64,000 nucleotides of DNA from Bin127 sp965203505. Its GTDB lineage: Bacteria > Chloroflexota > Dehalococcoidia > Lucifugimonadales > Lucifugimonadaceae. The notes under the pieces are model-generated. The model searched no databases. It was not told the origin of the DNA and saw only the letters and a program-made list of their open reading frames with translations. The translations under genes and the position numbers were made by a program. This document shows, one piece after another, positions 52,257 to 60,417 of the stretch (position 1 is its first letter; every line of letters starts with the position of its first letter). The DNA is taken from NCBI GenBank assembly GCA_965203505.1, contig OZ241880.1:2976001-3040000 (forward strand). Reading direction: 5' to 3'.

Positions 52257-52871
52257 TCAACTCAACAGGGACTGTAGATCAGGCACAATCGCTCGAATTG
52301 CACGACCTCGGTGACTCAACTCGTCTTTTTCTCGGGCGGACATCTCCGCCGTGGTTCGATGGTCACCTTCCGGGACGAATACCGGATCGTATCCGAAGCC
52401 GTTTTTGCCCCTTGGCTCATGCGCGATCGAACCCTCGATTGCACCGGATGCTTGCAGAAGCTCACCTGCGTCAGACGGATCGTACACGACAACTGCGCAC
52501 ACAAATCTAGCCGTTCTGCTCTGGTCCGGTATGCCTATCATTTCCTTCAGCAGCAAGTCAGTGCGATCAGCGTCGGTCAATCCATCGCCGCCGTAGCGCG
52601 CCGAATGAACACCTGGAGCACCGTTTAGCGCATCGACCTCGAGACCGGAATCGTCGGCCAGCGCGGTTACGGCGAATCGCGCGGCATAGTAGCGAGCCTT
52701 GATCGCAGCGTTTTCGAAGAATGTCAATCCATTTTCTTCGGGAGCAACTACTTTCTCGCATTCATCAAGTCCTACGAACTCCGCGGATAGGTGCTCCAAC
52801 ATTCGACGAATCTCGCGCACCTTGCCTGAGTTTTGAGTCGCTATCAGTATCCGTCGGCGTTGCGGGGTGGA
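52257..52871 (-). CDS. rdgB: Non-canonical purine NTP pyrophosphatase (RdgB/HAM1)
   Basis: 204 residues from the ATG at 52871, which gives the standard start RRILIATQNSGKVREIRRML; 18 more codons are open upstream. Family blocks are ENAAIKARYYA, ALADDSGLEVDALNGAPGVHSARY, GFGYDPVFVPEGD and ELSHRGRAI. It hydrolyses ITP, dITP and XTP to monophosphates, keeping deaminated purines out of DNA. First gene of the minus-strand moaA/RNase H run. Confidence 0.93.
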   Translation of the reverse strand, partial: STPQRRRILIATQNSGKVREIRRMLEHLSAEFVGLDECEKVVAPEENGLTFFENAAIKARYYAARFAVTALADDSGLEVDALNGAPGVHSARYGGDGLTDADRTDLLLKEMIGIPDQSRTARFVCAVVVYDPSDAGELLQASGAIEGSIAHEPRGKNGFGYDPVFVPEGDHRTTAEMSAREKDELSHRGRAIRAIVPDLQSLLS

Positions 52872-53110
52872 CATTTCAGTGGCATCTGCACGAGTTGTGA
52901 TTCCGAAATCGCGTGCAAAGGTCATTAAACCAATTGACGATTAGGGCGAGAATTGTTACCTTTGCGACTTGCGGCGCGGAATGATATTCTAATCACGAGA
53001 TTTCGCTTGATGCTGAGAACTCCCGAGGGAACAGGCGCCGACGTTAGTGCGCAAAGTCGATAGCAAGTAGCAGACAGGCCGTCATACCAACCTGACAAGA
53101 CCGCATCTCG

Positions 53111-54568
53111 ATGCAACACTGGCTGACTCCCTCCAATCTCAATAGGCTCGCACTCGGTGTGCTGGCTGTCGCCGCAACCTTCGTTTTGGCGGCGTGCTCG
53201 CCGGAACATCCTCAGTCAACCTTCGACTACGCTGGCCCCGTCGCCCGAGACCAAGGCGACCTGTTCATACTGATCTTCTGGATCTCCGTCCCCGTCTTCA
53301 TAATCGTCGAAGGTGCGATCATCTACGCCGCGATCCGATACCGCCGCCGCGATGACAAAATCCCCAAGCAGATCCACGGAAACACCAAACTCGAAATCAC
53401 TTGGACTGTACTCCCAGCCCTAGTCATCGCCGCCATCGCCGTCCCCACCATCATCGGGATATGGGAACAACAACGTGGCGCACCTACCGACAGAGGCGAC
53501 ATTCTCGAGGTTGAAGCCATCGGACACCGTTGGTGGTTCGAATTCCGATATCCCAACCAGGAAGTGGTCACCGCAAACGAGATGCACGTGCCAGTCGGCC
53601 GCCCGGTCAACATCAAACTTGCTTCTCAGGACGTGATCCACAGCTTCTGGGTGCCCAAACTCGCAGGCAAAGTCGACATGGTGCCCTTAAACGACAACCT
53701 GATCTGGTTCATCGCCGAAGAACCCGGCATCTACGATGGCCAATGCGCGGAGTTCTGCGGCATTGCGCACGCCCATATGCGTTTCCGCGTGATCGCACAC
53801 GCTGAAGAAGACTTCCAAAGCTGGGTCGCTGGAATGCGCACACCGCCCGAACCGTTCGAAGCGGGCAGCGCCGAACAACAAGGTCAGACCCTCTTCGCAA
53901 CCCATTGCAAGACTTGCCACAGCGACGACTCGTGGCGTCAAGACGCGTACTCGCTCGAAATCCAGCAGCAGGATTCTCGATGGGCTACATGGCTCAACGA
54001 CATCGAGAACTCGCGCATCGTCTCCGCACCCAATATGACTCACTACGGCCAGCGGAATTTCCTCGGCGCGGGAATCAAAGAAAACTCCCGAGAAAACCTA
54101 ATCAAATGGATAGCCGATCCGAACGACATCAAGATCGGCACTTCGATGCAGGCGCACGCCGCGGTTTATCAAGAGCGCGCCGACAACAAAATCAACCTTT
54201 CCCAGCAAGAGGTTGAAAACATCGCCGACTACCTCCTCGCCCTAAAACCTGGCGACATCTCACAAATCGTTGCCCCTGTAATCACTGGCGACACACCTGA
54301 AGAACGCGGCGAGCAACTCTTCGTGTCTATCGGCTGCAACGCTTGCCACAATATCGAGACAGAGGAAACGATCGTCGGGCCGAGCCTCGTGGGCATCGCT
54401 GACCGTGCTGGCACACGCACGTCGCTCTCTGCGGAAGAATACATGCGACAGTCGATCAACGACCCTGGGGCCTTCATCGTCGATGGTTTTACCAACTCGA
54501 TGGTGGTCCCGAAAATCCCGGCGGGCCAAGTCGACGACCTTATCGCGTACATCTCGACGATCAAATGA
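53111..54568 (+). CDS. ctaC: Cytochrome c oxidase subunit II with two fused cytochrome c domains
   Basis: 485 residues. A lipobox (VLAAC, Cys29) ends the signal. Two membrane helices follow (LFILIFWISVPVFIIVEGAIIYAAI and TWTVLPALVIAAIAVPTI). The CuA domain has HSFWVPKLAGK and GQCAEFCGIAHAHM with all copper ligands. Two C-terminal CxxCH haem c sites come next, HCKTCHS near 267 and GCNACHN near 413. Subunit II takes electrons from cytochrome c to CuA; fused haems mark a caa3-type enzyme, here with two haems instead of the usual one. First gene of the oxidase operon. Confidence 0.95.
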   Translation: MQHWLTPSNLNRLALGVLAVAATFVLAACSPEHPQSTFDYAGPVARDQGDLFILIFWISVPVFIIVEGAIIYAAIRYRRRDDKIPKQIHGNTKLEITWTVLPALVIAAIAVPTIIGIWEQQRGAPTDRGDILEVEAIGHRWWFEFRYPNQEVVTANEMHVPVGRPVNIKLASQDVIHSFWVPKLAGKVDMVPLNDNLIWFIAEEPGIYDGQCAEFCGIAHAHMRFRVIAHAEEDFQSWVAGMRTPPEPFEAGSAEQQGQTLFATHCKTCHSDDSWRQDAYSLEIQQQDSRWATWLNDIENSRIVSAPNMTHYGQRNFLGAGIKENSRENLIKWIADPNDIKIGTSMQAHAAVYQERADNKINLSQQEVENIADYLLALKPGDISQIVAPVITGDTPEERGEQLFVSIGCNACHNIETEETIVGPSLVGIADRAGTRTSLSAEEYMRQSINDPGAFIVDGFTNSMVVPKIPAGQVDDLIAYISTIK

Positions 54569-54626
54569 GCACCAAGCGACTCGGATAGACTAGAAACAGC
54601 GAAATTCATCGCAGAATCTGCCAACC

Positions 54627-56615
54627 ATGAACACGACACATCCAGGAGTGAGCGGCGTACCGACCTCGATGAGGTTACCGCGCATCTTCCCTAGGCCGAC
54701 TAGCGAGTACGGCATCTGGAGCTGGATCTCGACGGTCGATCACAAGCGGATCGGCACCCTGTACGCCGTAACGTCGTTCCTATGGTTCCTTGTGGGTGGT
54801 ATCGAAGCGCTGATCATGCGCGTGCAGCTTTCGCAAGCTGACAGCACGCTCATCGACCCCGAACTTTTCAACCAGCTCTTCACGATGCACGGGACCACTA
54901 TGGTGTTCCTAGTCGTGATGCCGCTGTCAGCGGCGTTCTTCAACTGGCTCGTGCCGCTCCAGATCGGTGCCAGAGACGTCGCGTTCCCGCGCCTGAACGC
55001 GCTGAGCTACTGGATATTCCTGTTCGGCAGCCTATTCCTGAACTTCTCTTGGTTCGTCGGTGACGCGCCCAATGGCGGATGGTTCGGCTACGCGCCCAAC
55101 TCACACGTCGCCTTCAACCCGACCCACGGTATGACCTACTGGGTGATCGGTCTAAACATCCTTGGTATCGCATCAATCGCCGCCGGGTTGAACTTCATCG
55201 TCACAATCCTGAACATGCGTGCGCCGGGCATGACTCTCACCAAGATGCCCGTATTCACCTGGATGACGTTCGTCACCTCCGTCCTGATCGTCCTCGCTCT
55301 GCCTGTCCTCACGGTCGCCCTGATCCAACTCCAGGTCGACCGCCTTTACGGCACTCACTTCTACGACCCCGCCGCCGGTGGCGACCCCGTCCTCTGGCAG
55401 CACGTGTTCTGGCTCTTCGGACACCCCGAGGTCTACATCCTGATCCTTCCCGCCATGGGCATAGTCTCCGAAATCCTGCCCGTGTTTTCCCGCAAACCGT
55501 TGTTCGGCTACACGTTCCTTGTCTTCGCGGGTGTGGCGATCGGCTTCATGGGATGGTTCGTGTGGAGCCACCACATGTTCACGGTCGGTCTCGGTCCTGC
55601 CGCGAACTCCGCATTCGCGATCTCCACGATGGCGATCGCGATTCCTACGGGCATCAAGATCTTCAACTGGATAGGCACGATGTGGGGCGGCTCGATACGT
55701 TTCAGCACGGCCATGTTGTTCGCCATATCGTTCATCGCAATGTTCACGATCGGCGGTCTGTCCGGTGTGATGCACGCCTCCGTGCCGACTGACGCCCAAC
55801 AGCAGGACACCTACTTCGTTGTGGCACACTTCCACTACGTCCTCTTCGGCGGCGCCATCATGGCCATCTTTGGTGGCATCTACTTCTGGTGGCCAAAAGC
55901 GACCGGATACATGCTCAGCGAGAAACTTGGAATCACCAACTGGGCCTTGATGATGATCGGCTTCAACCTCCAGTTCGCGCCGCAGCACTGGCTCGGCCTC
56001 GACGGTATGCCGCGCCGCGTGTTCACCTACGCAGAAAACATGGGATGGGAAAACACCAACATGTACGCCTCGGCCGGGGGTTTCCTGATGGCTTTTGGCG
56101 TTCTGTTCTTCCTCATCAACGTCTTCTACAGCGCCCGCAAGCGCGTACCCGCCGGCGATGACCCGTGGGATGGGCGAACTCTCGAATGGTCGATCTCCTC
56201 GCCACCACCTCACTACAACTTTGAGAAGATACCGAACGTGGAGCATCGTGACGACTGGTGGTTCACCAAGCATCCCGAACTCATCGCTGAGTACTACCAC
56301 GACGAACACGCCGGCGAACTCAAGGCTCCGTCAGGCGCGCAGTTCGACGACGACATGGCTGAAGACGAACACGCCGAATCACACGTCGACGACCATCACG
56401 GCGAAGACGACCATGGACACGGAGATATCCATCTGCCCGACATGTCCTACTATCCCTTCATCCTTGCCATCGGCTTAACCATCATTGGCGCTGGACTGAT
56501 GACATGGATCCCGGTCATCATCGTCGGTGTCGTCTTGCTCTTGTGGGGCCTCATCGGCTGGTCCATGGAGCCGGTCAACGACCCTGTGCCCGAAGGCGAA
56601 GCACACGGGCACTGA
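54627..56615 (+). CDS. ctaD: Cytochrome c oxidase subunit I
   Basis: 662 residues with 12 core helices plus two extra C-terminal ones. Haem a ligand region LFTMHGTTMVFL, CuB/cross-link region FWLFGHPEVYILILPAMG (the Glu of the D-channel type), HHMF, and AHFHYVLFGG with haem a3/a ligands. These place it in the A1 branch of haem-copper oxidases. Between core and tail is an acidic, His-rich stretch (about 575-605, HAESHVDDHHGEDDHGHGD) that may hold copper or zinc. It reduces O2 to water and pumps protons. Confidence 0.96.
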   Translation: MNTTHPGVSGVPTSMRLPRIFPRPTSEYGIWSWISTVDHKRIGTLYAVTSFLWFLVGGIEALIMRVQLSQADSTLIDPELFNQLFTMHGTTMVFLVVMPLSAAFFNWLVPLQIGARDVAFPRLNALSYWIFLFGSLFLNFSWFVGDAPNGGWFGYAPNSHVAFNPTHGMTYWVIGLNILGIASIAAGLNFIVTILNMRAPGMTLTKMPVFTWMTFVTSVLIVLALPVLTVALIQLQVDRLYGTHFYDPAAGGDPVLWQHVFWLFGHPEVYILILPAMGIVSEILPVFSRKPLFGYTFLVFAGVAIGFMGWFVWSHHMFTVGLGPAANSAFAISTMAIAIPTGIKIFNWIGTMWGGSIRFSTAMLFAISFIAMFTIGGLSGVMHASVPTDAQQQDTYFVVAHFHYVLFGGAIMAIFGGIYFWWPKATGYMLSEKLGITNWALMMIGFNLQFAPQHWLGLDGMPRRVFTYAENMGWENTNMYASAGGFLMAFGVLFFLINVFYSARKRVPAGDDPWDGRTLEWSISSPPPHYNFEKIPNVEHRDDWWFTKHPELIAEYYHDEHAGELKAPSGAQFDDDMAEDEHAESHVDDHHGEDDHGHGDIHLPDMSYYPFILAIGLTIIGAGLMTWIPVIIVGVVLLLWGLIGWSMEPVNDPVPEGEAHGH

Positions 56616-56660
56616 TCGAACTCAACCTAAGCCCGATATCCCAACGGAAAGCAACTCCAA

Positions 56661-57326
56661 TTGGCATCCACATCCGCGACATACGAAGTGAAGAACGAAT
56701 ACGGCGAAGTGATCAACACTTCGACCGGGTTGAGCAACAAAAAACTGCTCATGTGGGCGTTCCTCGGATCCGATGTCATGTTCTTCGGATCCTTCATCGC
56801 AACTTTCCTCGTTTACCGCAACCGTAGCCTCGTTGGTCCGTACCCCGCTGACATTCTCGACATACCTATCACGTCGGTCTCGACCTTCGTGCTGCTCATG
56901 AGCTCGTTGGCCATGGTGCTGGCACTTTCCTACGTGCAGGACGGTCGCAAAAAGCTTGGCACCTTCTGGATCTTTTCGGTTGTAGTCCTTGGAGCAATTT
57001 TCTTGCTCTTCCAGGTATACGAGTTCAACCACTTCGCCAAGGTGGGATTGACGCCCCGTACCAACTTATTTGGCACAACGTTCTTCATCCTGACGGGTCT
57101 GCACGGCGCCCACGTGACGCTCGGTGTGCTTTGGCTCATGTTCCTCGGTTTTGGCAGCATCAAGGGCACGCTACGCGCTGACAACGCAATCGACCTCGAG
57201 TTGGCCGGGTTGTATTGGCACTTCGTAGACATCGTCTGGATCGTAATCTTCACCGTCATCTACCTAATCTCGGCGCGCGACGTCGCGCCGCCAGGAAGCC
57301 TCCCTTGGGTGCCCGGGGCACACTAG
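56661..57326 (+). CDS. ctaE: Cytochrome c oxidase subunit III
   Basis: 221 residues from a TTG start (56661). Five helices of the heme-copper oxidase III family: KKLLMWAFLGSDVMFFGSFIATFLVY, TFVLLMSSLAMVLAL, IFSVVVLGAIFLLFQVYEFNHF, FFILTGLHGAHVTLGVLWL and YWHFVDIVWIVIFTVIYL. The HGAHV and YWHFVDIVW blocks are diagnostic. Subunit III stabilises subunit I and its proton uptake. It lies 45 bases after ctaD in the same operon. Confidence 0.94.
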   Translation: MASTSATYEVKNEYGEVINTSTGLSNKKLLMWAFLGSDVMFFGSFIATFLVYRNRSLVGPYPADILDIPITSVSTFVLLMSSLAMVLALSYVQDGRKKLGTFWIFSVVVLGAIFLLFQVYEFNHFAKVGLTPRTNLFGTTFFILTGLHGAHVTLGVLWLMFLGFGSIKGTLRADNAIDLELAGLYWHFVDIVWIVIFTVIYLISARDVAPPGSLPWVPGAH

Positions 57327-57367
57327 AGTCAAAGAAGCCACAAGCTGGACTAAACCATCGGACGAAA

Positions 57368-57814
57368 ATGTCGAATCTCTGGAACAGACTTCTTTACCAC
57401 GACGGCCGTGGATGGTGGGACTTGCCGCGAACGCAATGGCAGGATCCCAACCCGCAAATGGAAGGTCCGTTCGGCGACGGAATCATACCGATCAAGAAGG
57501 CTTGGGATTTCATCACGGCAGCCGGATATCACCACGGCACGCCACTCTTCTATGTTGTAGTCGGGGTCATCCTCAGCGTTATCACGATCGTTGAGGTCTG
57601 GGCTTTCAACTGGCTCTTCCTAGGAGGCCTTTTGATCCCGTTGATGCTGGTCCTATCCCTCGGGAAATTCGTCCTCGTCGTCGGGTTCTTCATGCATCTG
57701 AAGTTCGATCGCAAGTACTATGCTTGGATCTTCACGGCCTGCATGGTGATTGGTATCGGTATATTTGTCGCGTTGCTCATCCTTCTGAACTACGGCGGTC
57801 AAGTTCAGCAATAA
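57368..57814 (+). CDS. ctaF: Cytochrome c oxidase subunit IV (prokaryotic COX4-like)
   Basis: 148 residues from the ATG at 57368. A soluble N-terminal ~55 residues (WNRLLYHDGRGWWDLPRTQWQDPNP) precede three membrane helices, including LSLGKFVLVVGFFMHLKFDRKYYAWIF, the signature of the COX4_pro/CtaF family (FxMHLKFD). A longer in-frame extension over the end of ctaE is rejected. Last gene of the oxidase operon. Confidence 0.88.
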   Translation: MSNLWNRLLYHDGRGWWDLPRTQWQDPNPQMEGPFGDGIIPIKKAWDFITAAGYHHGTPLFYVVVGVILSVITIVEVWAFNWLFLGGLLIPLMLVLSLGKFVLVVGFFMHLKFDRKYYAWIFTACMVIGIGIFVALLILLNYGGQVQQ

Positions 57815-58278
57815 CCGCGCGGTCTAATCTTGGCAATTTCCCTCCCCTTGATGCCACGTATGATGCGAAATTATGCGACAGGCAGGCTGTCATTCGGCAG
57901 GCAGGCTTGTCATTCCGAGCGCAGCGAGGAATCTCATAAAGTCGTCCTAGGAATGCCGTGTGAGATTCTTCACTCCGCTGCGCTCCGTTCAGAATGACAT
58001 GACCGAGGGTGGCGTTCAGAATGACATGACCGAGGGCGGCGTTCAGAATGACATGACCGAGGGCGGCGTTCAGAATGACATGACCGAGGGCGGCGTTCAG
58101 AATGACATGACCGAGGGTGGCGTTCAGAATGACATGACCGAGAGTGGCCTGTCAGGCAGCGGGACCCGCTCCAACATCAATACAACCTAATTTGCATCAT
58201 GCGTGACGCCCAAGGGGGAATGCAAGGGGGTTTAGAACCAGCGTCCGAAACTCAGCGACGCATGAAAGGCCCCAACTC
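57815..58278. repeat. Intergenic region with dispersed and tandem repeats
   Basis: After the oxidase operon, GTCATTCCGAGCGCAGCGAG and its complement TCCGCTGCGCTCCGTTCAGA (57911-57992) form a long hairpin of a widespread type. It runs into the tandem array at 57987-58148. A CCCAAGGGGGAATGCAAGG repeat at about 58211-58229 recurs near 14690 and 22760. The repeats carry an open frame that is not a gene. Confidence 0.7.
57987..58148 (+). repeat. Six-copy 27-bp tandem repeat
   Basis: Unit GTTCAGAATGACATGACCGA plus GGGTGGC or GGGCGGC, six copies in exact register with only one or two variable bases. The unit begins inside the arm of the preceding dispersed hairpin, so it was probably born by slippage there. 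27 bp keeps a 9-residue reading frame, but there is no start signal. Confidence 0.9.
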
Positions 58279-59205
58279 TTGAACCCGTCAACCGAGATCG
58301 CAACTTCGTTCGGCGATTTCATCTCCGCCTGGTCATTCTCCGGTTCGCAGTTCATCATCGTCGCATTCCTGTCAGTCACCTACATCGTAGGAATGCTCCG
58401 TCTCCAGATTCGTTCCCGATGGCAGGCTATCCCGATCCGCAAGGTGGTCTACGCCATTGCGGGGTACGCCATTCTCTTCTTCGCCGTCACCGGACCTGCA
58501 GAGGCGTTCTCCGACGAGATGTTCTTCGCTCACATGACCCAGCACATCCTCATCGCAATGGTTGCCGCCGTCCTGCTTCTCGCCGCATCACCCATGTCGG
58601 CGTACCTGTGGGCTATGCCTGAGTCCGTCCGCGTTGGACTCGGTCCATCTCTCGCAGAACGCGGATGGCTCCGACGCGTCAACGCATTCCTGACCAATCC
58701 CAGGTTCGCCCTCCCTGCATTTGTCCTCACCTTATGGGGCTGGCACATCCCTGAAGCCTACGCATTCGCAATCGAAAACGAGATCGCCCACCTTGGAATG
58801 CATCTTTCGATGTTCGCAACCGCAATCCTGTTCTGGTGGCCGATCATCGGACCTCCACCAGTCAGATCCCCACTGTCCGATCCACAGCGCATCATCTACC
58901 TAATACTCGTCGTAACTCCAACCGCGGTGCTCGCCGCTATAATCACGCTCTCGAACTCCGTCATCTACACCCCATACCTCGACACTCCGCATCACTTCAC
59001 TCTTACCCCGTCTGAGGATCAACGCATCGGAGGACTCTTGATGTGGATACCGGGAAACGTAATCTACCTGGCGACACTGACGACACTGTTCCTGCGCTGG
59101 TTCTCGCAAGAGGACCGGAAAAGCCGCGGATACCGTCTGAATCGCCGCCAGATCGAAGCGACTCGAAAGCGTATTCGAGAACTAGAAGAAAAAGACCGCG
59201 ACTAG
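58279..59205 (+). CDS. ctaG: Cytochrome c oxidase assembly factor, caa3-type CtaG
   Basis: 308 residues from a TTG start. Seven or so membrane helices, with the family blocks MTQHILIAMVAAVLLLAASPMSAY, LTLWGWHIPEAYAFAIENEIAHLGMH and FWWPIIGPPPVR. Conserved His in these loops probably handle copper for CuB assembly. It stands 464 bases after the oxidase operon, consistent with a separate promoter. Confidence 0.93.
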   Translation: MNPSTEIATSFGDFISAWSFSGSQFIIVAFLSVTYIVGMLRLQIRSRWQAIPIRKVVYAIAGYAILFFAVTGPAEAFSDEMFFAHMTQHILIAMVAAVLLLAASPMSAYLWAMPESVRVGLGPSLAERGWLRRVNAFLTNPRFALPAFVLTLWGWHIPEAYAFAIENEIAHLGMHLSMFATAILFWWPIIGPPPVRSPLSDPQRIIYLILVVTPTAVLAAIITLSNSVIYTPYLDTPHHFTLTPSEDQRIGGLLMWIPGNVIYLATLTTLFLRWFSQEDRKSRGYRLNRRQIEATRKRIRELEEKDRD

Positions 59206-59225
59206 CTACGTTGGCCCAAGACTCG

Positions 59226-59534
59226 TCAAAAACCGATTTCGTCTCTACTGGTCTGACGCTCGATCCGCTGCAAGACACCGATGATTTGCCGCTGCCCCTC
59301 TTCAAGCTTGATGACCCGCTCCGTCAGATGGACCATCGTATTGTTCAACGACGCGATCGAACTGTTCAACTGTGCCATGTTGGAAGTGAACGCCATCTCC
59401 AGATTCGTCATGCGCCGCTCCAGATTGTCGAGCCGCTCTTCGACTCGGTCAAATCGCGCTTCAACGATGTCGAAGCGCGCATCAACATCCTTTTTGGTGG
59501 CCAATTCCTCGTGAGTGTGCGCCGTAGCGGTCAT
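59226..59534 (-). CDS. Coiled-coil protein of unknown function
   Basis: 102 residues, of which about 15-95 show a continuous heptad pattern (VDARFDIVEARFDRVEERLDNLERRMTNLEMAF, then LNNTMVHLTERVIKLEEGQ). Very charged and no membrane segment. Short coiled-coil proteins like this are common beside tRNA genes and phage remnants; function unknown. Confidence 0.65.
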   Translation of the reverse strand: MTATAHTHEELATKKDVDARFDIVEARFDRVEERLDNLERRMTNLEMAFTSNMAQLNSSIASLNNTMVHLTERVIKLEEGQRQIIGVLQRIERQTSRDEIGF

Positions 59535-59647
59535 GATCTATCGACATTATAGCAGATTAATCGCCGTTATACGTGATCCGTAGTGAGAACGGCGCGATCT
59601 CAGACCAAAACACTCAGGCCCACTGCGTTGTTAAAATTCAATACATC

Positions 59648-59724
59648 GGGCGGTTAGCTCAGAGGCCCAGAGCGCTTGCCTTACAAGCAAGAAGTCGGAG
59701 GTTCGAATCCTCCACCGCCCACCA
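59648..59724 (+). tRNA. tRNA-Val (anticodon TAC)
   Basis: Acceptor GGGCGGT/ACCGCCC, D arm TAGCTCAGAGGCCCAGAGC, anticodon stem CTTGC/GCAAG around CTTACAA, T loop TTCGAAT, encoded CCA. Reads GUA and related valine codons; its partner with CAC anticodon is at 44812-44888. Confidence 0.94.
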
Positions 59725-60025
59725 CGTCGCCGACTGCCAGAGGATCTAGCCTCGCGCGCGGTCGCACCGCTCTATTGAGCCTACACCGTCCACGACTCCA
59801 CAGCCTCGATCGCAGTACCGCAAAGACGATTGATCTCCTCGAGATGTGTCCCTCCCTTGACCGTGACGTAAAGACCCATCAAGCTCGAAGGGTGCGAGGC
59901 GGGGGTCAGCCGGGCGTCGGCATCCCCCGATCTGCTCGGCGGTGACCTCCACCTGAACCCGGGGCGACCAAAGGGGGCGCCCGCATTGTTGGGCGCTCCC
60001 CTTGCGTGTCTGATGCTCCGACGCC
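59725..60025. other. Intergenic stretch after tRNA-Val
   Basis: No gene seen. GGGGCGACCAAAGGGGGCGCCC at about 59961-59982 is a diverged 27-nt repeat motif. The rest shows no structure that I recognise. Confidence 0.5.
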
Positions 60026-60417
60026 TGATTATTGTCTATTCGAGCATTCCGGGTTTGCGGCTATCTGCACCTCTTGCAGCTCCGCGATGCTGATGGTCTT
60101 CTCATGCCAGAGCTGGACGGCGGCGCGAACCTCGGAACGGTGAAGGTCTCGTCGTCCACGTCCACGTCGTCGTCGGCTGTGGGGATGCTGATGTCCAGGG
60201 TGGTATCGCCCTCGGCGACGGTGACCGGGGAGGTTATCGAACCCAGGTCCGCCGCCGTAGCTTGCCGTCACCGTGAACGTCACGCCCCCGGCCGGGGCGG
60301 CCTCGCTGAGGGTGACGGTCAGGGCGGCGCTCCCGCCCTCGGCGGCGGTCGATGCCGCGCTGACGGAGTAAGGTCCTGGCTGCCTGCTACTGCTAGCCCT
60401 CACCGCCCTGGACGACG
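60026..60417 (-). pseudogene. Decayed Calx-beta tail downstream of the surface protein
   Basis: Read on the minus strand, a Calx-beta-like repeat can be followed across frames: SVSAASTAAEGGSAALTVTL, then after a frameshift VTVAEGDTTLDISIPTADDD and ETFTV, then after another shift HEKTISIAELQEVQIAANPE and a stop. Intact homologues would join these. It is a relic of a longer surface protein or of a duplicated domain. Confidence 0.6.

Noticed and set aside
55173..56309. 378-codon minus-strand frame
   Set aside because: Antisense to ctaD; composition is typical of a shadow frame (Glu/Asp/His-rich mirror of membrane segments).
57960..58190. 76-codon frame encoding repeated VQNDMTEGG
   Set aside because: Created by the 27-bp tandem array; no ribosome-binding site, and it starts inside a dispersed hairpin.
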